A DNA stretch of 64,000 bases from Clostridium algifaecis (GTDB taxonomy: Bacteria > Bacillota > Clostridia > Clostridiales > Clostridiaceae), in contig NZ_JAGGLM010000001.1 of NCBI RefSeq assembly GCF_017874415.1, forward strand, positions 1-64,000, read 5' to 3'. How positions within the stretch are numbered: position 1 is the stretch's first letter; every line of letters starts with the position of its first letter. A model generated the notes under the pieces. It did not search any database, was not told the DNA's origin, and was given only the letters and a program-made list of their open reading frames with translations. The position numbers and the translations under genes were made by a program. This document shows, in pieces, positions 43,055 to 51,937 of this stretch.

Positions 43055-43802
43055 AGGTATAGTAAAGGGTGACAGCATAGACAATCAGGGACCAAAAAAA
43101 ATTTTTACGGATATAGCAGAGAAAAAAAAGAAAATACATGCAAATGGAGAAGGTACTACAGAAAAAAATGATTCTATTTTAAAAAGCTATGAAAATTTGG
43201 GAGCTAGTATTTTGGAAGATGCCAATAAAAAAAAGGAAACTATAATTTCAGAAGCCTATGAAAAGGCAGCTGAGATTACAAAACAGGCATATGATGAAGG
43301 ATATAAAAGTGGACAAGAAGAAGGATATAAAGCTGCTTATGATGATGGATATACGAAAAATATGGACAAAGCAAAAAAAGAAGCAGAGGTTATAAGGAAA
43401 AATGCAGATGATGTATTACATGGGGCATTTGATGAGAAAAATAAGTATCTCAAAGAAAAAGAAATAGAGATAAAAAATATGGTGCTTAATGCAATAGAGA
43501 GCATATTAAAACATGAAGTAAAAGATAAAGACAGCTTGAATGAAGTAGTATTTGAATCCTTAAAAGAAATGAGAAAAAGCAAAACTTTTATAATAAAGAG
43601 CAGGGAAAAATACTGCAGCGAGTTTAGAAAAAAAATAGACGTTTGGAAAGAACAACTTCCATTTAAAGGGGATATATTTATAATACCTGATGAATCCATT
43701 GAAGAAGGAAGCGTTATTATTGAAATGGATAATGGAAAGATGATTTTTGGAGTGGACACAGCCTATGAAAAGATAAAAAGTATTTTTAAGGATGGAGAAT
43801 AA
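43038..43802 (+). CDS. fliH: Flagellar assembly protein FliH
   Basis: A 254-residue stator of the export ATPase FliI. A central highly charged coiled coil contains the glycine-spaced repeat AYDEGYKSGQEEGYKAAYDDGY (a GxxxG-like family hallmark), and the C-terminal domain ends GVDTAYEKIKSIFK. Its ATG lies inside the end of fliG, behind AGGAGGAG, implying coupled translation. Confidence 0.88.
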   Translation: MQSSYKGIVKGDSIDNQGPKKIFTDIAEKKKKIHANGEGTTEKNDSILKSYENLGASILEDANKKKETIISEAYEKAAEITKQAYDEGYKSGQEEGYKAAYDDGYTKNMDKAKKEAEVIRKNADDVLHGAFDEKNKYLKEKEIEIKNMVLNAIESILKHEVKDKDSLNEVVFESLKEMRKSKTFIIKSREKYCSEFRKKIDVWKEQLPFKGDIFIIPDESIEEGSVIIEMDNGKMIFGVDTAYEKIKSIFKDGE

Positions 43803-43829
43803 AGATAGCTTCAACCAGGGGTGAGATTT

Positions 43830-45137
43830 TTGATAAACATAAATTTTGACCGATTAAACAGGAAAATAGCAGAAGCCAGTTATAATTATCAAGAAGGAAT
43901 AGTAAAAAAGGTCATCGGATTAACCATAGAAGTTGAGGGAGTAAAAGCTTTTGTAGGAGAGGTATGCAGTATTTATAATGAAGAGAACAATAGAATTGTA
44001 TGTGAAGTTGTAGGATTTAATGAAAACAATGTTATTTTAATGCCTCTTGGAGAACTTAAGGGAATTTCACCTGGCTGCAGGGTTGTACCTGAAAGGAGAC
44101 CTTTAAGTGCAAGATGCTCGGATGAGCTGTTCGGGAAAGTGCTAGATGGCCTTGGAAATCCACTTGATGGTAGCACTATATCCTATGGAGTTCCATATCC
44201 TCTGGATGCAGAACCACCAGATCCATTAAAAAGAGAGAGAATCAAAGACGTAATTTCTACAGGAATAAGAGCTATAGATGGCTTCTTAACCTGCGGCGAA
44301 GGACAGCGAATTGGAATATTTGCAGGAAGTGGTGTAGGAAAGAGTACAACTCTTGGAATGATTGCAAAATATGCTGAAGCTGACGTAAATGTAATAGCAC
44401 TTATTGGCGAGAGGGGTAGAGAAGTTAAAGACTTTATAGAAAAAGATATTGGAGAAGATGGAATGAAAAAAACGATTATAGTATGTGCTACTTCTGACAA
44501 GCCTGCTTTAGTTAGATTAAAAGGTGCTTTTACAGCTACAGCCATAGCAGAATATTTTAGGGACAGGGGTAAAAAAGTAATTTTAATGATGGATTCTGTT
44601 ACTAGATTTGCTATGGCACAGAGAGAAGTTGGTTTAGCTATTGGAGAACCACCAGCTACTAAAGGATATACTCCATCTGTATTTGCAAAACTTCCGAGAC
44701 TTATGGAAAGAGCAGGAATGTCAGATATAGGCTCTATTACTGCTTTTTATACAGTACTTGTAGATGGTGATGATTTGAATGAGCCAATTGCAGATGCTGC
44801 CAGAAGTATATTGGATGGACATATAGTTCTAAGCCGTGCTCTTGCCAATAAAAATCACTATCCTGCCATAGATGTACTTGCAAGCATAAGCAGACTTATG
44901 TCTGAAATAACTACAGATGAGCATAAAAAGAAGGCTTCATTTGCAAGAGATTTGCTGTCAACTTATAAAAAATCTGAGGACTTGATAAATATAGGAGCTT
45001 ATGTCAAGGGAAGCAATAAGAAGATAGATATGGCAATAAAATATTATGATCGTATAATTTCATATTTGAGACAAAATGTAGATGAAAGTTCGTCTTTTGC
45101 TGAAAGCGTGAATACATTAGAAAAAATGTTTGATTAA
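43830..45137 (+). CDS. fliI: Flagellar export ATPase FliI
   Basis: A 435-residue F1-beta-like ATPase powering flagellar type III export. Walker A is AGSGVGKST, with LIGERGREVKDFIE, ILMMDSVTRFAMAQREVGLA and the DEPIADAARSILDGH-type region (here NEPIADAARSILDGH). TTG at 43830 is likely, behind CAGGGGTG; a GTG at 43821 falls inside that site. It acts with FliH and FliJ, encoded on either side. Confidence 0.95.
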   Translation: MININFDRLNRKIAEASYNYQEGIVKKVIGLTIEVEGVKAFVGEVCSIYNEENNRIVCEVVGFNENNVILMPLGELKGISPGCRVVPERRPLSARCSDELFGKVLDGLGNPLDGSTISYGVPYPLDAEPPDPLKRERIKDVISTGIRAIDGFLTCGEGQRIGIFAGSGVGKSTTLGMIAKYAEADVNVIALIGERGREVKDFIEKDIGEDGMKKTIIVCATSDKPALVRLKGAFTATAIAEYFRDRGKKVILMMDSVTRFAMAQREVGLAIGEPPATKGYTPSVFAKLPRLMERAGMSDIGSITAFYTVLVDGDDLNEPIADAARSILDGHIVLSRALANKNHYPAIDVLASISRLMSEITTDEHKKKASFARDLLSTYKKSEDLINIGAYVKGSNKKIDMAIKYYDRIISYLRQNVDESSSFAESVNTLEKMFD

Positions 45138-45174
45138 TAAACATGAATTTTGAACCTTATAAAGGGGGAAACTT

Positions 45175-45621
45175 ATGAAAAAGTATGAATTCAGGCTCCA
45201 GAAACTTTTAGATATAAGGATTGACAAAGAAGATGAAAGCAAAAGAGAGTTTCAAAGTGCAAGAAAAAAGAGTTTAAAGATAAAAGAAAAATTAGATTAT
45301 CTAAAAGAAAGTTATGACAAGTACAAGGATATATCAAATGTAGATAGCATAGTACAGCAAAAAATAACGCATATGTATTTAAAATCGCTTAATTATAGTA
45401 TAGAGGATACTTCGAGCGAACTTAAAGCTAGTGAAAAAATTGTGGATGAAAAAAGAAATGAATTGAAGAAAAGACAGATTGACAGGAAGACCGTAGACAT
45501 TTTAAAGGATAAAGAAAAGGCAATTTTTATAAAGGAACAAAACAGAATAGAACAAAAACAGAATGATGAATTTGGCTTGTATGGATTTATTAGAAATATG
45601 AGAAATGGTGAATTTGATTAG
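45175..45621 (+). CDS. fliJ: Flagellar export protein FliJ
   Basis: A 148-residue, almost wholly coiled-coil protein (YEFRLQKLLDIRIDKEDESKREF at the N-terminus is the typical FliJ opening). It is the central stalk of the FliI hexamer. ATG behind AAAGGGGG. Position between fliI and fliK agrees. Confidence 0.9.
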   Translation: MKKYEFRLQKLLDIRIDKEDESKREFQSARKKSLKIKEKLDYLKESYDKYKDISNVDSIVQQKITHMYLKSLNYSIEDTSSELKASEKIVDEKRNELKKRQIDRKTVDILKDKEKAIFIKEQNRIEQKQNDEFGLYGFIRNMRNGEFD

Positions 45622-45649
45622 GATTCTTTGAAAGGAGGTGAAATAATAA

Positions 45650-47143
45650 ATGAATGTAACTTCGATAAATACAATGGCTTCAGTAAATGCAGCGACAGCA
45701 TCAACATCAGGTGCTAAATCATATTCTTCAAATAGTGATAAAAGTTTTAAATCGCTTGTCCAAAATTCAACTGATAATAAAAGTAATATTCAGGATAATT
45801 CAACAACAGTCAATAAAAATGACTCACAGTGCAGTACATCTGTAAAAAGTGAAAATTCGTCTGAAGATGTTAATACTAAAGACGAGGATTCAAAAATTGA
45901 AAGCTATCTTAAGCAGGCAGGCTTTAGTGATGATGAAATAAAGAGTATTAAAGATGAAATAAAGAGTGGAAAGATAGATGAAAAGAATATACTTTCACTT
46001 TTAAGTTTACTATTTTCAAACAATCAGAATGTGCAAAAAAATCTTGATAATTCTTTGAACAAGCTAGCTGATGAAATAAGTGATAAAATTTCAAATAGTT
46101 TAACTAGTTCAAAGGATTCTCTGCAAAATTTACTGAATTTATTAAACAGTAGTACTGGTGATGGAAAAAATATTTCAGATGTTTTAAATAAAGCATGCGG
46201 GAATGATCTTAAACTTCTATCAAGTATTTTGAGCAAGTCAGATAAAGGTGCACAGCTTGCTGAAAAGCTTTCTGAAAAAATAGCTGATAGTATTACATCA
46301 AAGATTTCTAAATTTATATCAAGTACTGATATGAGCAAAAATAGTAATGCTGATTTAAAATCACAGATTTATACTGAATTGCTGTCAAAGCTTGATTCTA
46401 AATCAGAAAGTAATTTAAATACACAAGAAAATGCAGTAAATAATAAATTATTGCAAATGTCAAATAAAGATGGAAATATAATCAAGGGTTTTGAAACAGA
46501 AAATACTAATTTAGGCGATAAAACTTCAAATAATAAAAATGAAGGAAATAGTGGATTTACAGGCAGCAGTAATAATGATAAGAAAATATTGAGCAAAATA
46601 CTAGATGGAGGAAAAACTGACAATAAAATATCAAGGGCAACTAATTTTATGTCACAGTTTAATACTGTTAAAGGAGACAATAATATTGCAGTTAAGAATG
46701 GTGCTCAGGAGATAACTTTAAATAAGACCACTTTTAATTCAGATATAATAAAAACTGTTAAATATATGGATCTTAATAATATTAAACAGCTAACTGTAAA
46801 GATTACGCCTAAGGAACTTGGAGAAATAACAATAAATCTAACTATGGAAGATGGAAAAATGAAGGCAGCTCTTACGGCTTCAAATAAAGATGCTTATAAT
46901 ATCCTAAATTCAAATCTTCAGGATTTATCTAATAGATTTGAAAATAATGATATAAAGGTTCAGGGCTTTTCACTAAATTTATATCATGAAGACACAACTT
47001 TTTTTAATGATGAAAGTAAAAAGTGGAGTCAAAGTGAAAGTGGAAAAAAGAATAAAAATTTATCTGTAAGTAGTTTGTCTGATGATGAAGAAATACCACA
47101 AGAAGATTATTATGGTGACAATAATGTAAATATATTGGCTTAG
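45650..47143 (+). CDS. fliK: Flagellar hook-length control protein FliK
   Basis: A 497-residue exported ruler protein. The first 350 residues are low-complexity (Ser, Asn, Lys, Asp). The conserved C-terminal domain spans about 385-455, with NIKQLTVKITPKELGEITIN and the later LQDLSNRFENNDIKVQGFSL. That domain switches export specificity through FlhB, encoded as part of the FliR-FlhB fusion downstream. Start ATG with AAAGGAGGTG. Confidence 0.9.
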   Translation: MNVTSINTMASVNAATASTSGAKSYSSNSDKSFKSLVQNSTDNKSNIQDNSTTVNKNDSQCSTSVKSENSSEDVNTKDEDSKIESYLKQAGFSDDEIKSIKDEIKSGKIDEKNILSLLSLLFSNNQNVQKNLDNSLNKLADEISDKISNSLTSSKDSLQNLLNLLNSSTGDGKNISDVLNKACGNDLKLLSSILSKSDKGAQLAEKLSEKIADSITSKISKFISSTDMSKNSNADLKSQIYTELLSKLDSKSESNLNTQENAVNNKLLQMSNKDGNIIKGFETENTNLGDKTSNNKNEGNSGFTGSSNNDKKILSKILDGGKTDNKISRATNFMSQFNTVKGDNNIAVKNGAQEITLNKTTFNSDIIKTVKYMDLNNIKQLTVKITPKELGEITINLTMEDGKMKAALTASNKDAYNILNSNLQDLSNRFENNDIKVQGFSLNLYHEDTTFFNDESKKWSQSESGKKNKNLSVSSLSDDEEIPQEDYYGDNNVNILA

Positions 47144-47170
47144 TCAATAATTAAGAAATGGAGGTAAACA

Positions 47171-47959
47171 ATGACTGTATTAATTAATAGTGGAAATCAA
47201 AACAATGATTTTTACAATGAAGCGTCAAGGGCATTGGCAGCTAGTACTTCATCTGGTACAACTGATACCAGTTCTAGTGAAAGCAGCCAAAAATATTATC
47301 CAATTGACACAAGTGATGCTACTACTTCAAGTGGAACGAGAGTAGTGAAAAAAAATCAGGATATCGATAAAAATATGTTTTTAAAAATACTGTCTGCAGA
47401 ACTTGCAAACCAGGATCCAACTAGCAGTGATTCCCAGAGTTCAACACAATATATAAGTCAGCTGGCACAATTTTCATCTCTTGAACAGATGGCTAATTTA
47501 AATAGTTCAAGCAAGATGGGAACTGCAAATTCACTTATAAATAAATATGTTACTTTCAGTGATACAGATGATACTGGAAATAAAATAAGCGGAGAAGTAG
47601 TTGGTGTTGTTAAAGATGGTGATGATATAAAGTTAAATGTACTGACAGGACAGGGAACAGACAAAGATGGAAAATCAGTAAATGAATATCAACAAATTAA
47701 TATAGATGATGCTGTTAAAATTGATGATTTAGGAGATACCTTTAATACAACTGCCAACAACAATATGCTTTTAAATGCCACTTCACTTATAGGCAAAAAG
47801 GTTAATATAGATGAGAAGGATTCAAGTGGAAACAATTATAGTGGTGTTGTAGAGTCTGTATCAAGAGAAGTTGGTGGAGTAACTGTAAAAGTGAAACTTT
47901 CAGATGGAACTACGAAGAGCTTTGATTTTAATGATGTTTCAGATGTGGAAAATTCATAG
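47171..47959 (+). CDS. flgD: Flagellar hook-capping protein FlgD
   Basis: A 262-residue hook assembly scaffold. The conserved N-terminal motif is DKNMFLKILSAELANQDPTSS...QYISQLAQFSSLEQM. A Tudor/FN3-like C-terminal part contains repeated GEVVGVVKDGDDIKL and SGVVESVSREVGGVTV segments. ATG behind GGAGGTAA. Confidence 0.93.
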   Translation: MTVLINSGNQNNDFYNEASRALAASTSSGTTDTSSSESSQKYYPIDTSDATTSSGTRVVKKNQDIDKNMFLKILSAELANQDPTSSDSQSSTQYISQLAQFSSLEQMANLNSSSKMGTANSLINKYVTFSDTDDTGNKISGEVVGVVKDGDDIKLNVLTGQGTDKDGKSVNEYQQINIDDAVKIDDLGDTFNTTANNNMLLNATSLIGKKVNIDEKDSSGNNYSGVVESVSREVGGVTVKVKLSDGTTKSFDFNDVSDVENS

Positions 47960-47977
47960 ACAAGCAGGTGCGTATCT

Positions 47978-48382
47978 ATGGGATATAGAGTGATTAATGG
48001 AAAGTTAATTTTTACACAGGATTTAAAGGCAGTATACAGCAAGAAAAATAATATAAATAACAATGCAAGCAGTGGCAAGGAAAAAGTGTCTTTTAAGGAT
48101 ACTTTAAATAGTGAAATTGATAAAAACTCAAGTTTTACCATATCAAATCATGCTGCTGAGAGGCTGAAAAGCAGAAACATAAATTTTAGTGAAAGTGATA
48201 TGAAAAATATAAATTCTGCAATAAACAAAGCAGAAAATAAGGGATGTACAGAATCGGCACTGCTTTATAATGATACTGTTTTGATTACATCTATAAAAAA
48301 TAGGACTGTAATTACAGCTGTAGATAAAAATTCAAGCAGTAACAATGTTTTTACAAATATAGACAGCATGGTCATAGTATAA
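47978..48382 (+). CDS. Flagellar operon protein, TIGR02530 family
   Basis: A 134-residue protein found between flgD and flgE in Firmicute flagellar operons. The conserved part is FTISNHAAERLKSRNINFSE, then LLYNDTVLITSIKNRTVITAVD. Its function is not defined; it is probably needed for hook assembly. Start ATG at 47978 with AGCAGGTG upstream. Confidence 0.82.
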   Translation: MGYRVINGKLIFTQDLKAVYSKKNNINNNASSGKEKVSFKDTLNSEIDKNSSFTISNHAAERLKSRNINFSESDMKNINSAINKAENKGCTESALLYNDTVLITSIKNRTVITAVDKNSSSNNVFTNIDSMVIV

Positions 48383-48465
48383 AAATGGCTGGACCTTAAT
48401 GGAAGCCAGGTTCTGTGGAATGAAGGAAGCAGAACAATAATATATTAAAAATTGGAGGAAATAAT

Positions 48466-49377
48466 ATGTTACCATCGTTATATTCAGGAATAAGCGGACT
48501 TAAAGTAAATCAACAAAAATTAAATATAGTGGCAAATAATATAGCCAATTCATCTACTACAGGTTTTAAAACTCAAGCTATGAATTTTGAAGATATGATG
48601 AGTCAAACCATGTCAGATCCAAGTGCACCTGTAAATAATGGAATTGGAGGAGTAAATGGTAGGCAGAGCGGTCTTGGAGTAAAGATAGCAGGAATAAGTA
48701 CAGATTTTTCTGCAGGAAGTGACCAGTCTACGGGCAGAAGTTTGGATTTCGTGATAAATACAGGAGGAAACTATTTTGTGGCCAGCCCGGATGGCAGTAC
48801 TAATTATTATACAAGAGATGGAGCTTTTCAATTAGATAAGGATGGAAATCTTTTAACTCAGGACGGCTATCATATTATGGGATATGGAATGACTGCTACT
48901 AAAAATGGTAAAGCAGATACTACTACTTCTACTACGCCTAAAAAACAGCTTTCAATTGCACAATATTATAAGTCTGATGGTACACCAGATGCATCTCCTG
49001 CTGCTGCTGATGTTGATAAGGAAAAGGTTACTTCCTGGTCTGTAGGACCAACTGGAATTATAAATGTAAAGACTGCTAATGATTCATATGATGTCGGCTG
49101 TGTAGCACTAGCATCTTTTCAAAATGAAGGTGGACTTGTAAAGGATGGAGGAAATTTATATCAAGTATCTCCAAACTCTGGCGATGCAACTTATGGAACA
49201 CCAGGTAGTTCAGGATATGGTTCTCTTACCCAGGGAGCTCTTGAAATGTCAAATGTAGATCTTGCCCAGCAGTTTACAGATATGATAATAGCAAGCAGGG
49301 CTTTCTCTGCAAATGGTAAAATAATATCTACGGATGATGAAATACTTCAGGAACTTGTAAATCTTAAAAGATCTTAA
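48466..49377 (+). CDS. flgE: Flagellar hook protein FlgE, short
   Basis: A 303-residue hook subunit. The N-terminal motif is YSGISGLKVNQQKLNIVANNIANSSTTGFK; the central part has YFVASPDGSTNYYTRDGAFQLD; the C-terminus is TQGALEMSNVDLAQQFTDMIIASRAFSANGKIIS. It is shorter than many FlgE proteins (often 400 or more), so the outer D2 domain is small. Gene order after flgD supports FlgE over FlgG, and true flgF and flgG lie at 59944 and 60750. Confidence 0.88.
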   Translation: MLPSLYSGISGLKVNQQKLNIVANNIANSSTTGFKTQAMNFEDMMSQTMSDPSAPVNNGIGGVNGRQSGLGVKIAGISTDFSAGSDQSTGRSLDFVINTGGNYFVASPDGSTNYYTRDGAFQLDKDGNLLTQDGYHIMGYGMTATKNGKADTTTSTTPKKQLSIAQYYKSDGTPDASPAAADVDKEKVTSWSVGPTGIINVKTANDSYDVGCVALASFQNEGGLVKDGGNLYQVSPNSGDATYGTPGSSGYGSLTQGALEMSNVDLAQQFTDMIIASRAFSANGKIISTDDEILQELVNLKRS

Positions 49378-49412
49378 TAAATAGAATATATTGTTGAACA
49401 TATAGGTATTAA

Positions 49413-49443
49413 TTGGTAGGAGGCAGTGCCTTCTGCCTGAGTA
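49413..49443. repeat. GC-rich hairpin between flgE and flbD
   Basis: AGGCAG/CTGCCT core with an outer GGTA/TACC clamp, no T-run afterwards. It sits in the longest gap inside the flagellar operon (220 bases), where it may influence mRNA processing or expression of the following genes. Confidence 0.45.
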
Positions 49444-49597
49444 CCTTATAAATTAAAGCAAATTATCTTAAAAATATTTTAAAAGTCTCAGCTAAAATTA
49501 AAATTATGTACATATTGAAGTACAATTGGACTTATAATGTAATTATATATTAAAAAATGTTGAATATATTTATTGGATATATTTGAGGAGGATTTTT

Positions 49598-49792
49598 ATG
49601 ATAAAATTAGTGGGACTTAATAATAAGGAATTTATTGTAAATGCTGACATTATAGAAAAAGTGGAAGCTATACCTGAGAGCCTTATAACTCTGACAAATG
49701 GAAAAAAATATCTTGTAAAAGAGTCTAATGATGAAATAGTGAGAAAGGTTATAGAATACAAGAGGAAAATATTTAGAGGTAATTTTGATTAA
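49598..49792 (+). CDS. flbD: FlbD/SwrD-type flagellar protein
   Basis: A 64-residue protein (MIKLVGLNNKEFIVNADIIEKVE...TLTNGKKYLVKES). Its B. subtilis counterpart SwrD raises flagellar power through the stators. ATG at 49598 with GAGGAGG upstream; the in-frame start at 49583 is inside that site. In many clostridia motA and motB follow; here fliL comes next. Confidence 0.9.
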   Translation: MIKLVGLNNKEFIVNADIIEKVEAIPESLITLTNGKKYLVKESNDEIVRKVIEYKRKIFRGNFD

Positions 49793-49857
49793 AAAAATAA
49801 TTGTAAACTATATACTATATACGGTATACGGTGAACTTAGTAAGGGAGATATATAAT

Positions 49858-50394
49858 ATGGAAAATAAGGATAAAAAAAAAGGTTCGTCAAAAATAAAAG
49901 TAATTATTATAGGTATTCTAATACTTGCAGTAGTTGGAGTTGGCGCTTATTTTGGATATAGTAAATTCTTGAAGAAGGATACTAAGACAAATACAGCACA
50001 AAATGGAGTTGTACAGCAAACAAATACCCAGCAGGTTCAGAATAATGGACAAAATTCTTCCACAGTAGCAAATTCAAACTTAGATCAGGTTGTATCTTCT
50101 CAAACATTTGAACTTGATGAAGTTACCATAAATTTGGCAGATGAGAGTGGAAGCAGATATGCAAAGGTGAAAGCATTTTTGGGTTTTAATGATAAAAGCT
50201 TAACAGCAGAATTAACTACAAAAAAACCTATGGTTACAGATGCAGTTATTGGGATTTTAAGAACAAAAAAAGCAGCGGATATTGTTCCAAAAAATATGAA
50301 TAGCATAAAATTGGAAATAATTCAAAAAATAAATCCTATGCTCCAAAAGGGACAGTTGAATAACGTATATTTTACAGATATTGTAATTCAATAA
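49858..50394 (+). CDS. fliL: Flagellar basal body-associated protein FliL
   Basis: A 178-residue single-pass membrane protein. A Lys-rich cytoplasmic start and a helix at about 14-34 are followed by a Gln/Asn-rich linker. The periplasm-facing FliL domain (FELDEVTINLADESGSRYAKVKAFL, then ELTTKKPMVTDAVIGILRTKKAADI) completes it. It modulates stator function. ATG at 49858 behind GGGAG. Confidence 0.9.
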   Translation: MENKDKKKGSSKIKVIIIGILILAVVGVGAYFGYSKFLKKDTKTNTAQNGVVQQTNTQQVQNNGQNSSTVANSNLDQVVSSQTFELDEVTINLADESGSRYAKVKAFLGFNDKSLTAELTTKKPMVTDAVIGILRTKKAADIVPKNMNSIKLEIIQKINPMLQKGQLNNVYFTDIVIQ

Positions 50395-50422
50395 AGCATT
50401 TATATATAATTAGGAGAATACA

Positions 50423-50836
50423 ATGGATTTACAATTTATATGGATGATATTTAGAACATTAATTGCTCTTCTTTTTGTAATATTTTTAATATATATTTCC
50501 ATGAAATATGGTGGAGGTAAACTTCGAAATATACAAAAAAACAATTTTATAAATGTAATTGAAAGAGCACAAATATCAAAAGAAAATAGTTTACTTGTAG
50601 TGAAGATAGGAGAAAAGGTGTATGTAATTTCATCTACATCTGGAAGGATTGAAATAGTTTATGAATTAAATGAAGATGAAATTTGTAAATTAAAAGATAA
50701 AAAATTCATACCTCAGTATAAAAATTTAAAAGATTTTTATACTAAATCGGGAATGAAAGAGTTCATAAAAGACAAGACAAACAACTTACGGATGAAAAAA
50801 CTTAAATATAAAAAGGAAGATAAAAATGAAGAATAA
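50423..50836 (+). CDS. fliO: Flagellar biosynthetic protein FliO/FliZ
   Basis: A 137-residue protein with one N-terminal membrane helix (about 8-26) and a small cytoplasmic domain (NVIERAQISKENSLLVVKIGEKVYVISS). It assists FliP ring assembly. It overlaps fliP by 11 bases. Start ATG at 50423 with AGGAG upstream. Confidence 0.85.
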   Translation: MDLQFIWMIFRTLIALLFVIFLIYISMKYGGGKLRNIQKNNFINVIERAQISKENSLLVVKIGEKVYVISSTSGRIEIVYELNEDEICKLKDKKFIPQYKNLKDFYTKSGMKEFIKDKTNNLRMKKLKYKKEDKNEE

Positions 50837-51626
50837 GTATAGAAATGGATTTATAACTATTTCAATTTTAATATTTGTTATTGCCATTTTAAATATACAT
50901 AATGTAGTGTATGCAGCACCTGATGCGTCTCAAACTATGCCGATACCAAATATAAATGTATCTATGAACAATTCAAGTGCATCTACTCCACAGCAGTATG
51001 TACAAAATATAAGATTACTTATAATGCTTACTGTACTTACACTTTTACCATCTTTTGTGATGATGATGACAAGTTTTGTTAGAATTATAGTTGTATTTGG
51101 ATTTTTAAGAAATGCAATGGGAACGCAGCAGTCACCTCCCAACTCGATATTAATTGGACTAGCATTATTTATGACTGTTTTTATTATGAATCCAGTTTAT
51201 CAAAAAATAAATACAAATGCCATTCAGCCATATATAGAAAACAAAATAACCCAGGATCAGGCAATAGATGCAGGGGCCAAGCCACTTAGAGAGTTTATGC
51301 TGAAGGAAACTTACAAAAAGGATCTAAAGTTATTTGTAGATCAAGCTAAAGTAAATTACAAGATTACAGCTAATGGAGAAAATGCACCACTTTATGTTGT
51401 AATTCCAGCATATATGATAAGTGAACTTAAAACTGCTTTTGAAATAGGATTTTTGATTTATATACCGTTTGTTATAATAGACATGGTAGTTGCCAGTGTG
51501 CTTATGTCCATGGGAATGTTCATGCTGCCGCCAACTATGGTATCATTGCCTTTTAAGCTTATTTTATTTGTAATGGTAGATGGATGGTATTTGCTTGTAA
51601 AATCTTTAATTGCAAGTTTTTCATGA
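50826..51626 (+). CDS. fliP: Flagellar export gate protein FliP
   Basis: A 266-residue core gate component with a cleavable signal peptide (ending near VVYAAPDAS). The conserved blocks are RLLIMLTVLTLLPSFVMMMTSFVRIIVVFGFLRNAMGTQQSPPNSILIGLALF and LKTAFEIGFLIYIPFVIIDMVVASVLMSMGMFMLPP, here named only by their ends RLLIML, GTQQSPPN and FEIGFLIYIPF. It forms a pentamer with FliQ and FliR. Confidence 0.96.
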   Translation: MKNKYRNGFITISILIFVIAILNIHNVVYAAPDASQTMPIPNINVSMNNSSASTPQQYVQNIRLLIMLTVLTLLPSFVMMMTSFVRIIVVFGFLRNAMGTQQSPPNSILIGLALFMTVFIMNPVYQKINTNAIQPYIENKITQDQAIDAGAKPLREFMLKETYKKDLKLFVDQAKVNYKITANGENAPLYVVIPAYMISELKTAFEIGFLIYIPFVIIDMVVASVLMSMGMFMLPPTMVSLPFKLILFVMVDGWYLLVKSLIASFS

Positions 51627-51636
51627 GGTGAATTGA

Positions 51637-51906
51637 ATGAGTGAAAATATGTTAATTAGTATTATAAAAGATGCAATTCAAACAGGACTTTTAGTAGCTG
51701 CACCTACTCTTATAGTTTCAATAATTGTAGGCCTAATAATAAGTATATTTCAGGCAACTACACAGATACAGGAACAAACTCTTACTTTTGTACCTAAACT
51801 TATTGCAATAGCTATAATTGGGCTTATTACAGCAAGCTGGGCAATGCAGCAGCTTGTAGGATTTACAGAAAGAATTTTTACATATATAGCACATATAACA
51901 CAATGA
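51637..51906 (+). CDS. fliQ: Flagellar export gate protein FliQ
   Basis: An 89-residue two-helix membrane protein (VAAPTLIVSIIVGLIISIFQATTQIQEQTLTFVPK in the family core). ATG at 51637 behind GAGGTG. Part of the FliPQR gate. Confidence 0.95.
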   Translation: MSENMLISIIKDAIQTGLLVAAPTLIVSIIVGLIISIFQATTQIQEQTLTFVPKLIAIAIIGLITASWAMQQLVGFTERIFTYIAHITQ

Positions 51907-51937
51907 TTACAGTTTAAACATAATGGAGTGGAATAGT

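Noticed and set aside
43337-43759. Long antisense open frames, for example opposite fliH, copA (23360-23920), aroK (20088-20579) and the Zn/Cd ATPase (27354-27803)
   Set aside because: They lie wholly opposite well-conserved genes, lack ribosome binding sites and have compositions typical of reverse-complement AT-rich coding sequence.
48410-48435. GTTCTG/CAGAAC hairpin before flgE
   Set aside because: Six-base stem with a 14-base loop and no T-run; likely chance.
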